Positions 9,464 through 18,534 of a DNA stretch of 64,000 bases are shown in pieces. The DNA lies in assembly GCF_000720765.1 (NCBI RefSeq), contig NZ_JODC01000008.1, positions 558,001 through 622,000 of the forward strand, read 5' to 3'. The stretch's first letter is position 1, and the number at the start of each line of letters is the position of its first letter. Origin of the DNA: Streptomyces sp. NRRL S-646 (GTDB taxonomy: Bacteria; Actinomycetota; Actinomycetes; Streptomycetales; Streptomycetaceae). Below the pieces are notes generated by a model. The model did no database searches. It was not told the DNA's origin and saw only the letters and a list, made by a program, of their open reading frames with translations. A program made the translations under genes and the position numbers.

Positions 9464-10930
9464 TCACTCCCGGTGGTTGACGGCGAACGTGGTGAGTACC
9501 GCCGCGTGGTCCGACGGCCAGTCGTTGCCGGCGACGTCCGGCCATGCGCACGGGACGCCGGTGACGACGGTGCGGGAGTCGACGACTTCGAGACCGTGGC
9601 CGTTGTGGAGGACGTAGTCGATACGGTCCTGCGGTTCCGGGCGGGTGATGTCGTCCTCGTTGTGGGTGTGGACCGGCGACCAGGTGTGGCCCGGCGCGCG
9701 GACCGGATCGGGATGGGCCTCGCGGTAGGAGTCGCGCAGCCCGGCCTCCTCGGCCGCCCTCGTCACCGGCCAGGCCACGTCGGCCCAGTCCAGGTGGGAG
9801 GGGCTGTTGAAGTCGCCGGTCAGGATCACGGGGGTCGTCTCGTCCGCCGACTCCGCGATCTTGCGCAGGGTCTCGCGCATCTGGGCCAGCCGGACGTCTT
9901 CGTGGGCGATCAGCTCGGCCGGCCCCAGCCCGTCGAAGGCCGCTTCGTACGGGCCGTACGGCGTGTAGTGCAGGTGCGCCGTCCACACGTCCACCTCGTG
10001 TGCGCGGCCGATGCGGATGCGGGCGCCGGCCGCTCCGTAGAAGCCGACGCCGGGGTCGCCGAGGCGGGCCGTGATCGGGTGGCGGCTGATGATGCCGAGG
10101 TTCTCCCCGGCCTGGTGGTGGTGCCAGCCCAGCGCCTCGGCGAGGTCCCGGGCCGCCGTACCGGCCGTCTCCTGCAGGCCCACCACATCGGCCTCCGTGT
10201 CCAGGATGACCTTGAGCTGTTTGGCGCGGTGGTCGTCGACCTTCGCACCGCCGAACCAGAGGTTCCAGCTCAGCACCCGCAGACGGGGGACCACCAGGGC
10301 CCGCAGCCGGTCCGGGGTCACCTCTTCCAGGCTGGCCACGACCGTCCGCCCGGGAGCCGCCTCGATCGGCGCCAGCGACGGCACCGCCAGCACCGTGCAC
10401 CCGGCGGCCTCCGCGGAGCTGACCCCGGTGGAGGTGTCCTCGACGGCCACACAGCGGGCCGGGTCGACGCCCAGGGCGCGGCAGGCCGCGAGGTAGGGGT
10501 CGGGGGCGGGCTTGGTGTGCTCGGTGTCGTCCGCGGTCACGGAGACGTGGAAGCGGTCGGCGCCGAGCACGGCCAGGACGCTGTCGGCCACCGTGCGGGG
10601 CGAGGCCGTGACCAGGGCGGTCGGCACGCCCTCGCGGGCGAGGGCGTCGAGGAGGCCGAGCGCGCCGGGACGCGGCACGATGCCGGTGCGCACGCGGTCG
10701 CCGAACTCGGAGTGCAGCCGGTCGGCGAGATCCGGTGTCCCGGTGAGCCCGCCCAGCCAGGCGGCGGTGTGCTCGACCGGCCTGCCGAGCACCTCCGGCT
10801 GGTCGGCGTCGGTCAGCGGCCGGCCGAGGCCCGTGGCCACGTACTGCACCGCCTCCCACCACAGCCGCTCGGTGTCGACGAGCGTGCCGTCCATGTCGAA
10901 CAGCACGGCCTGGAGCGGGGGTTGGGTCAC
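9464..10930 (-). CDS. Fusion of a HAD phosphatase and an endonuclease/exonuclease/phosphatase domain
   Basis: A 488-residue two-domain protein. Residues about 8-215 form a HAD-IA hydrolase with the nucleophile motif F-D12-M-D14-G-T, the TALVTAS motif II and the ED-T-GV motif IV. Residues about 225-488 form an EEP-family phosphoesterase, with LSWNLWFGG, GLQET, LTGDFNSPSHLD, DYVLHNG and a final SDHAAV. The GTG at 10930 is chosen for the AGGAAAGAAGAGACC preceding it. It is the last gene of the ABC importer operon, 59 bases after the ATPase. That context suggests it works on the imported compound, perhaps hydrolysing a phosphodiester with one domain and a phosphomonoester with the other. The substrate is unknown. 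Confidence 0.9.
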   Translation of the reverse strand: MTQPPLQAVLFDMDGTLVDTERLWWEAVQYVATGLGRPLTDADQPEVLGRPVEHTAAWLGGLTGTPDLADRLHSEFGDRVRTGIVPRPGALGLLDALAREGVPTALVTASPRTVADSVLAVLGADRFHVSVTADDTEHTKPAPDPYLAACRALGVDPARCVAVEDTSTGVSSAEAAGCTVLAVPSLAPIEAAPGRTVVASLEEVTPDRLRALVVPRLRVLSWNLWFGGAKVDDHRAKQLKVILDTEADVVGLQETAGTAARDLAEALGWHHHQAGENLGIISRHPITARLGDPGVGFYGAAGARIRIGRAHEVDVWTAHLHYTPYGPYEAAFDGLGPAELIAHEDVRLAQMRETLRKIAESADETTPVILTGDFNSPSHLDWADVAWPVTRAAEEAGLRDSYREAHPDPVRAPGHTWSPVHTHNEDDITRPEPQDRIDYVLHNGHGLEVVDSRTVVTGVPCAWPDVAGNDWPSDHAAVLTTFAVNHRE

Positions 10931-10989
10931 GGTCTCTTCTTTCCTGTGGGGGGATGCACCTGATGTCCTACGGGCGAGTGTCCGGCAGC

Positions 10990-12066
10990 TCACCCCGCCC
11001 GCTCGGCGACCAGCACCGGGCGCTCGGGCAGCGACACCCGTACGGTCGCTCCAGCCCCCAGCGCGGCGGCCTCGTGGGTGGGCAGGTCGGCCTTGACCTC
11101 GGTGCCGTCGGCCAGGCGTACGGTGATGCGGGTGGCCGCGCCGAGGAACGCGGTGGCGATCACCCGGGCGTCACCGGTGGCGTCCGCGGTGACATGCACG
11201 GCCTCGGGGCGCACCAGCACGTCCACCTCCGCCGCCGCGGGGAGGGTCCCCTCGGCGGGCAGCCGCAGGCCGAGGACGTCCACGGTCGTGCCGGACAGCC
11301 GTCCGGGGATCCGGCTCATCGTGCCGACGAACTCGGCGACGAAGGCGGTGGCCGGGCGCCCGTACAACGCGGCGGGTTCTGCGCACTGTTCGAGTCGGCC
11401 GGCCCGCATCACGGCGACCCGGTCGGCCACGGACAGGGCCTCCTCCTGATCGTGCGTCACGAACAGGGTGGTGATGCCGAGTTCCTGCTGCAGCCGCCGG
11501 ATCTCCTCGCGCAGCGTGAGCCGCACCTTGGCGTCCAGCGCGGACAGCGGCTCGTCCAGCAGCAGCACGCGGGGCCGCAGCGCGAGCGCTCGGGCGAGCG
11601 CGATGCGCTGCTGCTGGCCGCCGGAGAGCTGGTGCGGAAACCGGTCGCCCTTGTCGGCGAGGCCGACCAGCTCCAGCAACTCGGCCGCCCGGGAGCGGCG
11701 TTCGGCCGTACGCACCTTGCGCATCCTGAGCCCGAAGGCGACGTTGTCGAGGGCGCTCAGATGCGGGAAGAGGCTGTACGACTGGAAGACCATCCCGGCG
11801 TCCCGGCGGTGCGCGGGCACCTGGGTGACGTCCTCGCCGTCGACCAGTACCTCACCGGAGTCGGGGTGTTCGAACCCGGCGAGCATGCGCAGCGCGGTGG
11901 TCTTGCCGCAGCCGGACGGGCCCAGCAGCGCCAGGAACTCTCCCGGCTGCACGGTCAGGTCGAGCCCGTCCAGGGCGACGGTCGCCCCGAACTCCCGGCG
12001 CAGACCGCGGAATTCGACCGTGGCGGCCTTGCCGACGGCTGTCTTCTCAAGGGTGGTGGCGGTCAT
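10990..12066 (-). CDS. ABC transporter ATP-binding protein (PotA/FbpC/PhnT type)
   Basis: A 358-residue ATPase with Walker A (GPSGCGKTT, about residues 52-60), the signature LSGGQQQRIALARAL, Walker B (VLLLDEPLSALD) and the H-loop FVTHDQEEAL. A C-terminal TOBE-like domain covers about residues 270-350. This layout belongs to importers for spermidine/putrescine, Fe3+ and 2-aminoethylphosphonate. It lies between the second permease gene (4 bases upstream) and the HAD-EEP gene, all on the minus strand. Confidence 0.95.
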   Translation of the reverse strand: MTATTLEKTAVGKAATVEFRGLRREFGATVALDGLDLTVQPGEFLALLGPSGCGKTTALRMLAGFEHPDSGEVLVDGEDVTQVPAHRRDAGMVFQSYSLFPHLSALDNVAFGLRMRKVRTAERRSRAAELLELVGLADKGDRFPHQLSGGQQQRIALARALALRPRVLLLDEPLSALDAKVRLTLREEIRRLQQELGITTLFVTHDQEEALSVADRVAVMRAGRLEQCAEPAALYGRPATAFVAEFVGTMSRIPGRLSGTTVDVLGLRLPAEGTLPAAAEVDVLVRPEAVHVTADATGDARVIATAFLGAATRITVRLADGTEVKADLPTHEAAALGAGATVRVSLPERPVLVAERAG

Positions 12067-12069
12067 GGT

Positions 12070-12888
12070 TCATCCTCGGGACGAAGCGGTACGGGTTCGC
12101 CCGCCGAGGCCGGCGAGCGTGAGGAGCAGGGCCCATGTGACGAGCAGGCTGAGCACGGACACGGCGACGGACAGCTGGGCCTGCGAGCCGCCGACGCTGT
12201 AGATCCACACGGCGAACGGCGTGAAGCCGAGCAGTTGGGCCACGGTGAACTCACCGAGCACCAGCGCGAGCGTGAGGAACGAGGCGTTCAGCAGGGCCCC
12301 ACGCAGATTGGGCAGCACGGCCCGCACCAGCGCCTGCGGCCAGGCGGCTCCGCAGCTGCGGGCAGCCTCGACGAGCGTGCGTACGTCGATGGCGCGCAGC
12401 CCGGAGTCCAGCGCCCGGTACACGAACGGCAACGCCATCACGACGTACGCCAGCACCAGCACGAACGGGAAACTCGGGTTCTGGATCGCCACGATGGTCT
12501 CGAACAGCGGGGTGCGCGAAAGATACTCCGGGCCCCACTTCAGCACCGTGGCGATACCGGCGACGAACGCGATCGGCGGCACGACCAGCGGCAGCGAGCA
12601 CACCACCTCGACGACCGGCCGCAGCCGAGGGGCGCCGAGTCTCAGCGCAACCATGGCAGGGACCATGAGCAGCAGGACGATCGCGATGGTGGCGACCGCC
12701 AGTTCCAGCGAGAGCAGCAGGCTGGAGCCGAAGCCGTCGGTGGAGACGATCTGGCTGTAGGCGTCGAAGGTGATGCCCTGTCCCGGGACATCGACCGTGA
12801 AGATCACGGATGCGGCGAGCGGGACGAGGAAGTACAGGGCGGCGAGGCCGAGGACGACCCACCGCCACGGATTCAGGCGTCGAGCCAT
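12070..12888 (-). CDS. ABC transporter permease, second subunit
   Basis: A 272-residue membrane protein with six predicted helices and the binding-protein-dependent transport EAA loop (VEAARSCGAAWPQALVRAVLP, about residues 168-188) that docks on the ATPase. It overlaps the upstream permease gene by 16 bases, so the two are made together. The pair forms the heterodimeric channel of the importer. The sequence places it in the PotC/PhnV/FbpB-like class; the cargo is unknown. Confidence 0.93.
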   Translation of the reverse strand: MARRLNPWRWVVLGLAALYFLVPLAASVIFTVDVPGQGITFDAYSQIVSTDGFGSSLLLSLELAVATIAIVLLLMVPAMVALRLGAPRLRPVVEVVCSLPLVVPPIAFVAGIATVLKWGPEYLSRTPLFETIVAIQNPSFPFVLVLAYVVMALPFVYRALDSGLRAIDVRTLVEAARSCGAAWPQALVRAVLPNLRGALLNASFLTLALVLGEFTVAQLLGFTPFAVWIYSVGGSQAQLSVAVSVLSLLVTWALLLTLAGLGGRTRTASSRG

Positions 12889-13775
12889 CGCGCGCTCCGT
12901 CGTTGCAGGGGCAGGTACACGGCCATGACGAGCCCTGCGACCAGGACCATGTCGAGGCTGAGGGCGAGGGCCACGTTCTCCTGGCCGACCAGCACGTTGC
13001 CGGAGATGGCGTCGGCGATCTGCAGGGTGACCAGCGGGACCGAACTTCCCACCATCGCCGCGGCGGTGGCGTACGCGGCGAATGCACTGCCGAACAGGAG
13101 CACGAACCCACCGAGCAGCGAAGGCAGCAGCACGGGCAGGGCGACATGCCGCCAGTACTGCAGGGCGGTGGCGCCGTTGTTCTGGGCGGCCTCACGCCAC
13201 TGGGAGCGCAGGCCCTCCAGGGCGGGCGTGATGGTGAGGACCATGAGCGGGATCAGGAAGTACAGGTAGACGACGACCAGGCCCCAGAAGCTGTAGAGGT
13301 CCCAGCCCTTGTCCGAGAGGCCCAGGTGTTTCGTCAGCACACCGGCGTTGCCGAGCGTGGCAACGAACGCGAAGGCCAGCGGGATGCCGCCGAAGTTGGC
13401 GAGCACCCCGGACGCGGTGAGGGCGGCCTCGCGCAGCACCCGGAACCGGGAGGTCACCACGACCTGCGCGAGCGGCAGCCCGAGGACGGTCCCTATCCCG
13501 GCGGACACGGCGGACAGTTTGACGCTGCCGAGCAGTGCGGTCAGATAGGCGCCCTGCAGGGAGGTGGTCAGGTTTGCCGTGCTGTACGAAGTGGCGCCCG
13601 TGGTCTGGTTCTTGACGCTGAACGCACCGTTCAGCATGGCGATCGCCGGCACCCCGAAGGCAACCGCGACGAACACGAGCAGCGGGACGACGGCGAGCCA
13701 GCCGGGGACCCGGCGCCGCCGCTTCACCGAAGCGAGCGGCGGCGCCACGTCCACGCCCGTGAGGGTGGCCGTCAT
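12873..13775 (-). CDS. ABC transporter permease, first subunit
   Basis: A 300-residue membrane protein with six helices and an EAA-type loop (WREAAQNNGATALQYWRHV, about residues 205-223). The N-terminal 30 residues are basic and cytoplasmic. The start at 13775 is supported by a 4-base overlap with the stop of the binding-protein gene (ATGA, 13772-13775). It is the partner of the downstream permease. Confidence 0.93.
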   Translation of the reverse strand: MTATLTGVDVAPPLASVKRRRRVPGWLAVVPLLVFVAVAFGVPAIAMLNGAFSVKNQTTGATSYSTANLTTSLQGAYLTALLGSVKLSAVSAGIGTVLGLPLAQVVVTSRFRVLREAALTASGVLANFGGIPLAFAFVATLGNAGVLTKHLGLSDKGWDLYSFWGLVVVYLYFLIPLMVLTITPALEGLRSQWREAAQNNGATALQYWRHVALPVLLPSLLGGFVLLFGSAFAAYATAAAMVGSSVPLVTLQIADAISGNVLVGQENVALALSLDMVLVAGLVMAVYLPLQRRSARWLDA

Positions 13776-14923
13776 CCGGAAACGGCCTTCGCCCAGCCGC
13801 CCGCGATGACCGTCTTGGCCTTGCTCTGCTGGGCCTCGGTCGGGAAGGACGGTGTACCGGAGACCTTCGGCAGCTTGGCCGCGGCCTCCTTGTCCAGGGT
13901 GCCGGCCTTCTCCATGGCCGGCATCAGCGCCGGACGGGCGTAGCCCTTGAGCCACAGGTTCTGGCCCTCGGCGCTGTACAGGTACTCCTGCCACAGGCGG
14001 GCGGCCGCCGGGTGCGGGGCGTCCTTGTTGACGGCCTGCGAGTAGTACTGGGAGAACTGGCCGTCGGACGGGACCGCCACCTTCCAGTCGACGCCCTTGG
14101 ACTTGAACTCGTCCGCGTAACCGGCGTTGAGGTAGTCCCAGTCGATGCTGATCGGCGTCTCGCCCTTCTCCACGGTCGCCGGAGTCGACTCGACGGGCGT
14201 GTAGTTGCCGTTCTTCTTCAGCTTGGCGAAGAAGTCCAGGCCGGGCTGGATGTTGTCGAACGAGCCGCCGTTCGCGAGCGCGGCCGCGTACACACCGCCG
14301 AAGGCCGACCCCGACTTGGTGGGGTTGCCGTTGAGCGCGACCTGGCCCTTGTACTGGGGCTTGAGCAGGTCCTTGAAGGTGGTCGGGCAGGTCTTGACGC
14401 GCTTGGCGTCGCAGCCGATGGAGATGTAGCCGCCGTAGTCGTTGTACCAGCGCGCCTGCGGGTCCTTCTGCCCGGCGGGCAGGTCGGCGTACGAGGTCAC
14501 CTTGTACGGCGCGAGCAGGCCCTGCTGGGCGGCGCTGAGCGCGAAGGAGCTGCCGAGGTCGAGGACGTCCGGGGCGCGGTCCTGGCCCTTGCGGGAGGTC
14601 ACGGCGTTGATCTCGTCCTGGCTGGTGCCGTCCGGGTTCTCCACCGTGATCTTGATGCCGTACTTCTTCGTGAAGCCGTCGATCAGGGCGCCGTAGTTGG
14701 CCCAGTCGCGGGGCAGCGCGATCGCGTGCAGCGTGCCCTCCTTCTTGGCGGCCTTGACCAGGGCGTCGAGCCCGCCGAAGGCGGCGGCCGAGGTGGCGGT
14801 GGCCGCGTTCTTGCCGTCGGCGGTGGTCGACGCGTTGTCGGGAGCGGCGCCGCAGGCGCTCAGGGCGAGCGCGGCTACGACGGCGAGGGAGCCGGCCAGG
14901 GCGGCTGTTCTCGGCTGGGACAC
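13772..14923 (-). CDS. ABC transporter substrate-binding lipoprotein (PotD/PhnS/AfuA-like)
   Basis: A 383-residue lipoprotein. A hydrophobic leader ends in the lipobox L-S-A-C (Cys near residue 27), so it is anchored outside the membrane. The mature protein has the type 2 periplasmic-binding fold seen in iron, thiamine, spermidine and 2-aminoethylphosphonate binding proteins (IALPRDWANYG near the start, PISIDWDYLNAGY near the hinge). The GTG at 14923 follows GGAG with a 5-base spacer. It is the first gene of a five-gene operon, transcribed away from the GntR/UTRA gene. The operon resembles phosphonate-type importers, but the presence of a phosphodiesterase-like enzyme suggests an organophosphate cargo. 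Confidence 0.93.
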   Translation of the reverse strand: MSQPRTAALAGSLAVVAALALSACGAAPDNASTTADGKNAATATSAAAFGGLDALVKAAKKEGTLHAIALPRDWANYGALIDGFTKKYGIKITVENPDGTSQDEINAVTSRKGQDRAPDVLDLGSSFALSAAQQGLLAPYKVTSYADLPAGQKDPQARWYNDYGGYISIGCDAKRVKTCPTTFKDLLKPQYKGQVALNGNPTKSGSAFGGVYAAALANGGSFDNIQPGLDFFAKLKKNGNYTPVESTPATVEKGETPISIDWDYLNAGYADEFKSKGVDWKVAVPSDGQFSQYYSQAVNKDAPHPAAARLWQEYLYSAEGQNLWLKGYARPALMPAMEKAGTLDKEAAAKLPKVSGTPSFPTEAQQSKAKTVIAGGWAKAVSG

Positions 14924-14977
14924 GGTGACTCCATAGGTGAGCGCAGGGGAGGACGCACGAAGACGCAAAAGGCTGAG

Positions 14978-14995
14978 AACTTGTCTGAACAAGTT
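14978..14995. promoter_or_regulatory. Operator-like palindrome upstream of the ABC operon
   Basis: AACTTGT-CTGA-ACAAGTT is a perfect 7-bp inverted repeat in the divergent region between the binding-protein gene and the GntR/UTRA gene. It is A/T rich in an otherwise GC-rich region and is a good candidate site for that regulator. A GTGACCTC 8-mer is also repeated at 15018 and 15047. Confidence 0.5.
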
Positions 14996-15147
14996 GGCCT
15001 CAGTAAGGCCGCCTGTGGTGACCTCTTGGTAAACAGTGGCGAAATTGTGACCTCCCAATCCCTGCACAGTTCGAGGCAAGCGCGATCACTTGACGGTCTC
15101 GATTAGGCTGGTCACGCTGTGCACAGCAGCAGACTCGGAGGGAAACG

Positions 15148-15888
15148 GTGGCGACACGACACGAGGAGATCGCCGACGAGCTGCGGCGGGCGATCGACCG
15201 TGAGGAGTACACAGTCGGCAGCAGGCTGCCCGCCGAAACGGAACTCGCCGCCCACTACGGCGTCTCGCGCGGCACCGTCCGCCAAGCCGTCGCCGCGCTG
15301 ACCGCCGAGGGCCTGATCGGCTCCCGCCAGGGCGCCCGCCGGGTCGTCCTGGCCAGCCGCCGCAGCCAGAGCTTCGCCGAACTGCGCAGCTTCGCCCAGT
15401 GGGCCCGCGCCATGGGCCGCGAGGCCACCGGCCAGGTTGTGGCCCAGGAGTACCTTCCCGCCACCGCGCAGGACGCCGCCCGTCTCCAACTCCGGGAAGG
15501 CACACAGGTGTTGCACGTCCTGCGGGTCCGCGGCCTGGACGGCGAACCGGTCCTCGTCGAGCGCACCGTGTACGCCGACTGGATCTCACCCGCCGTCGAG
15601 ACGATCGACCCGTACGCCCCGTCCGTCACCCAACTGCTGTACGACAGTACGGGCCTGGTCTTCGCGTACGGCGAGCACGTCATCGACGCGGTCGCGGCGA
15701 GCGCGCAGGACGCCGAACTCCTCGGCATCCGCCGCACCAGCCCCCTGCTGCGCGTCCGCCGCGTCACGACCACCCGAGAGGGACGCCCCGTGGAGTGGTC
15801 GGACGACCGCTACCGCTCGGACGCCGTGAGCTTCAGCGTGCACAACTCGATAGACAACAACGCGCTGGCCCGCAAGACGGCGGAGTGA
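15148..15888 (+). CDS. GntR/HutC-family transcriptional regulator (UTRA domain)
   Basis: A 246-residue regulator. The N-terminal winged helix carries the GntR pattern (SRLPAETELAAHYGVSRGTVRQA, about residues 24-46). The C-terminal UTRA ligand domain covers about residues 85-240. The GTG at 15148 has GGAGGGAAAC just upstream. It is divergent from the ABC/HAD-EEP operon, 224 bases away, and most likely represses it until the imported compound or a phosphorylated derivative binds. Confidence 0.93.
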   Translation: MATRHEEIADELRRAIDREEYTVGSRLPAETELAAHYGVSRGTVRQAVAALTAEGLIGSRQGARRVVLASRRSQSFAELRSFAQWARAMGREATGQVVAQEYLPATAQDAARLQLREGTQVLHVLRVRGLDGEPVLVERTVYADWISPAVETIDPYAPSVTQLLYDSTGLVFAYGEHVIDAVAASAQDAELLGIRRTSPLLRVRRVTTTREGRPVEWSDDRYRSDAVSFSVHNSIDNNALARKTAE

Positions 15889-15892
15889 GACC

Positions 15893-16756
15893 TCAGGGAA
15901 GCGGCGAGGCGGCGTGCCCGCCCGTGACGCGCAGCAGATCCAGTTTTCCCGCGTCGCTGCTGCCCGCCGCCGCGGTGTAGGTGACCATGCGCAGATCCGC
16001 GCCCGGGACGACGAGCACATCGCAGTCGAGGACGATGTCGCCGATCTCGGGATGCCGGACGGTCTTGCGGTCGGTGGTGTGCTCGGCCGTCGCCGCCGTC
16101 TCCCACAGGCTTGCGAAAACGGCGGACCTTTCCTTCAACTCCTGTACAAGAAAGCTGAGTTGAGTGTCGGCCGGGTAGCGGGAGAGCGCGTGCTTGAGAT
16201 CGCCGACGATCGACGCGGCAAAACTTTCGCCGCCGCGTTCGGAGTTGACGGGCCGCATCGCCGCATGGGCTGCTCCGGTGCCGAACACGGCGCGGGCGAG
16301 GTTGCGTTCGACGGGCGGCACCGTGGCGGGATCGCCGTGCAGGGCAGACCACATGGCGTTCCACCACACCAGGTTCCAGTCGGCGGCGAACACCCCGATG
16401 GGGACGTCGCCCAGCCGTGCGGTCAGCCGCTGGATGCCGGCGGGCACATGGGTGTTGATCGTGGCGTCCTGCGGCGGTAGCAGCCCGGCGCTCCTGTACA
16501 ACAGGTCGCGTTCGGCCCGCGACAACTGCAGCGCCCGGGTCAGGGCACCGACGACCTGCGCCGAGGGGCTTGTCGCGCGGCCCTGTTCCAGCCGCAGTAC
16601 GTAGTCCACGGACACTCCGGCCAGCTGCGCGAGCTCCTCGCGACGCAGCCCCGGAGCACGCCGCCCGCTCGTCGCGGTGAAACCGGCATCGGCGGGGGAG
16701 AGACGATCGCGCCATCGGTGCAGCAGCGAGCCGAAATCGGAGCGGGAGGCAGCCAT
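15893..16756 (-). CDS. MmyB-like helix-turn-helix regulator
   Basis: A 287-residue protein with an N-terminal XRE-type helix-turn-helix (RREELAQLAGVSVDYVLRLE, about residues 38-57) and a C-terminal MmyB-type PAS-like ligand domain (VFAADWNLVWWNAMWSALHG). This is the classic layout of actinobacterial regulators that control a divergent SDR or oxidoreductase gene. Two starts are possible, 16756 and 16765; 16756 is used but neither has a strong ribosome binding site. It faces the SDR gene at 16896, its probable target. Confidence 0.92.
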   Translation of the reverse strand: MAASRSDFGSLLHRWRDRLSPADAGFTATSGRRAPGLRREELAQLAGVSVDYVLRLEQGRATSPSAQVVGALTRALQLSRAERDLLYRSAGLLPPQDATINTHVPAGIQRLTARLGDVPIGVFAADWNLVWWNAMWSALHGDPATVPPVERNLARAVFGTGAAHAAMRPVNSERGGESFAASIVGDLKHALSRYPADTQLSFLVQELKERSAVFASLWETAATAEHTTDRKTVRHPEIGDIVLDCDVLVVPGADLRMVTYTAAAGSSDAGKLDLLRVTGGHAASPLP

Positions 16757-16796
16757 GCGCCCCATTGTCTTCGTCCGGGGCGGCGACAGCCTGGGT

Positions 16797-16842
16797 ACTG
16801 CCAGTCCTAGTGACGCGGACGGCACTGGCTGACGGCAGTGGC
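16797..16842. promoter_or_regulatory. Inverted repeat between the MmyB-like regulator and the SDR gene
   Basis: ACTGCC near 16798 and GGCAGT near 16835 are inverted copies, and the nested segments GCCAGT and ACTGGC extend the symmetry. The region sits in the 139-base divergent gap and is the likeliest site for the regulator. The symmetry is visible; the binding is inferred. Confidence 0.35.
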
Positions 16843-16895
16843 AACGGCGAGTGTGGCCGACATCGCTCGCCGACCGACCAGCGAAGGAGTCAGGC

Positions 16896-17816
16896 ATGCC
16901 GTCCACGATCGTGATGACGGGAGCAAGCAGCGGGATCGGCCGCGCCGCCGCGCAACGCATCCTGCGCGAGTCACCGGACACCCACCTCCTGCTCGTCGCC
17001 CGTGGCTCCACCGGCGCCCACCTGACGGCCCAACTCGGCACAGGCGGACGCCCGGTCTCGTACGTCACGGCGGACCTCGCCTCCCTCAACAGCGTCCGGT
17101 CGGCGGCCGAGGAGATCCGCGCACGCCTCGACGACGGTGAACTGCCGCCGCTGCACGGCTTCGTGGCCAACGCGGGCGTGCAGTACACGAACGCACGCAC
17201 CGAAACCCCCGACGGATTCGAGGCCACCTTCGCCGTCAACGTGCTCGCCAACCACCTGTTCGTGCGCCGGCTGCAAGGCGACTTCGCCCGCCCCGCCCGC
17301 ATCGTGATCACCGCCAGCGACACCCACTTCGGCGACTGGAGACACAACCTCGGCATGGTCCCCGGCCCCCTCTGGAACACCCCGGACACCCTCGCCCGCC
17401 CGTGCGCCTTCCCCGACCCGGACACCACGACCGCCGGTCGCACCGCCTACTCGACGAGCAAGCTGGCCGCCATCCACCTGGTCCACGAGTACGCCCGCCG
17501 CCTGCCGACCGGCATTGACGTCATCGCCTACAACCCGGGCTTCGTCCCCGGCACCGGCCTCGCCCGCAACGCGGGCCCCCTCTCCCGCTTCGCCATGCGC
17601 CGCATCCTGCCGGCGCTGACCCTCACCCCCGTCGCCACCAGCCGCACGGTCGCGGGCCGCCACCTCGCCGACCTAGCCCTCGGCACGATCCGCGCACCGA
17701 CCGGCTCCTACGTCGACCACGCGCGGGTCGCCCGGTCGTCGCAGGAGTCGTACGACCCCCGGCGCGAACGTGAACTGTGGGACGCCGCAGAGCGGTTGGT
17801 AGGCTCTCCGGGGTGA
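16896..17816 (+). CDS. Short-chain dehydrogenase/reductase
   Basis: A 306-residue SDR with the cofactor motif T-G-A-S-S-G-I-G (about residues 8-15), the NAG motif (VANAGVQ) and the catalytic Y-S-T-S-K segment. It has a long insertion between strands 5 and 6 (about residues 145-185), as in the protochlorophyllide-reductase-like/retinol dehydrogenase branch. The ATG at 16896 follows GAAGGAG. It is divergently paired with the MmyB-like regulator, a frequent Streptomyces arrangement. The substrate is unknown. Confidence 0.93.
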   Translation: MPSTIVMTGASSGIGRAAAQRILRESPDTHLLLVARGSTGAHLTAQLGTGGRPVSYVTADLASLNSVRSAAEEIRARLDDGELPPLHGFVANAGVQYTNARTETPDGFEATFAVNVLANHLFVRRLQGDFARPARIVITASDTHFGDWRHNLGMVPGPLWNTPDTLARPCAFPDPDTTTAGRTAYSTSKLAAIHLVHEYARRLPTGIDVIAYNPGFVPGTGLARNAGPLSRFAMRRILPALTLTPVATSRTVAGRHLADLALGTIRAPTGSYVDHARVARSSQESYDPRRERELWDAAERLVGSPG

Positions 17817-17841
17817 TCATGGACTGGACAGGGGGGGATCC

Positions 17842-18534
17842 ATGCGGAACCTGGTCACTGCGGTGACGGTCGTGATGACGTGCCTGCTGACAGGGACGGC
17901 CGTATCGGCATGCGGCACCGCCGACGAGCGGTCGGCCGACGAGATACTCGACGACGCCAACGACACGATGCGCGGGTTGAAATCCGTCAGGATCGACATG
18001 ACCACCGAGGCGACCAAGGGCGGCACGGTCACCACCCGCTTCGCGACCGATCTCGACGACCGGTGCAGATCGAAGGTCATCTGGTCCGAGGGCGGCACCC
18101 TGGAACAGATCCGGATCGGCACCACGGACTACGTGCGCCCGGACCGCAAGTACCTCCAGAAATGGAACGGCGACACGAGCGTCCGAGGCGATCAGAAACT
18201 GTGGTTGAAGTCGCCTGTCGACGAGTCGAAGGACCGCGAGAAGGGGCTCGCCTCCTGTGAACGGCCCTTCGACTCGTTCGGCAAGGCAACGAAGGGCAGA
18301 ACCACCCGCGTCGACGGCCGGGACGCTCTTTCGGTCACCGTGACCGACAAGGCGGACAAGGGCGGCACGTACACCTTCTACGTGGCCACGGAAGGCAAGC
18401 CGTACCTGCTCAAAACCGTCTATGAGGGCACCGAGTACAGCACCACCACATCGTTCCGCGACTTCGACGCACCCCTGGACATCCAGGCCCCGAAGGCGGC
18501 CGAGGTGCTGGACAAGAAGGGCCTCACCGACTGA
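17842..18534 (+). CDS. Secreted lipoprotein (LppX/LprG-like fold candidate)
   Basis: A 230-residue lipoprotein with a leader and lipobox V-S-A-C (Cys near residue 24). The mature region, rich in charged residues and beta strands (motifs such as SVRIDMTTEATKGG and VDGRDALSVTV), resembles the LolA-like LppX/LprAFG family that carries lipids. The ATG at 17842 follows a GGGGGGA run. Its last 11 bases overlap the end of the opposite-strand FAD-binding gene. The family match is by general pattern, so the name is tentative. Confidence 0.8.
   Translation: MRNLVTAVTVVMTCLLTGTAVSACGTADERSADEILDDANDTMRGLKSVRIDMTTEATKGGTVTTRFATDLDDRCRSKVIWSEGGTLEQIRIGTTDYVRPDRKYLQKWNGDTSVRGDQKLWLKSPVDESKDREKGLASCERPFDSFGKATKGRTTRVDGRDALSVTVTDKADKGGTYTFYVATEGKPYLLKTVYEGTEYSTTTSFRDFDAPLDIQAPKAAEVLDKKGLTD

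Noticed and set aside
9473..10963. Long plus-strand open frame across the HAD-EEP gene
   Set aside because: It is antisense to a gene with clear catalytic motifs and has the composition of a GC-rich shadow frame.
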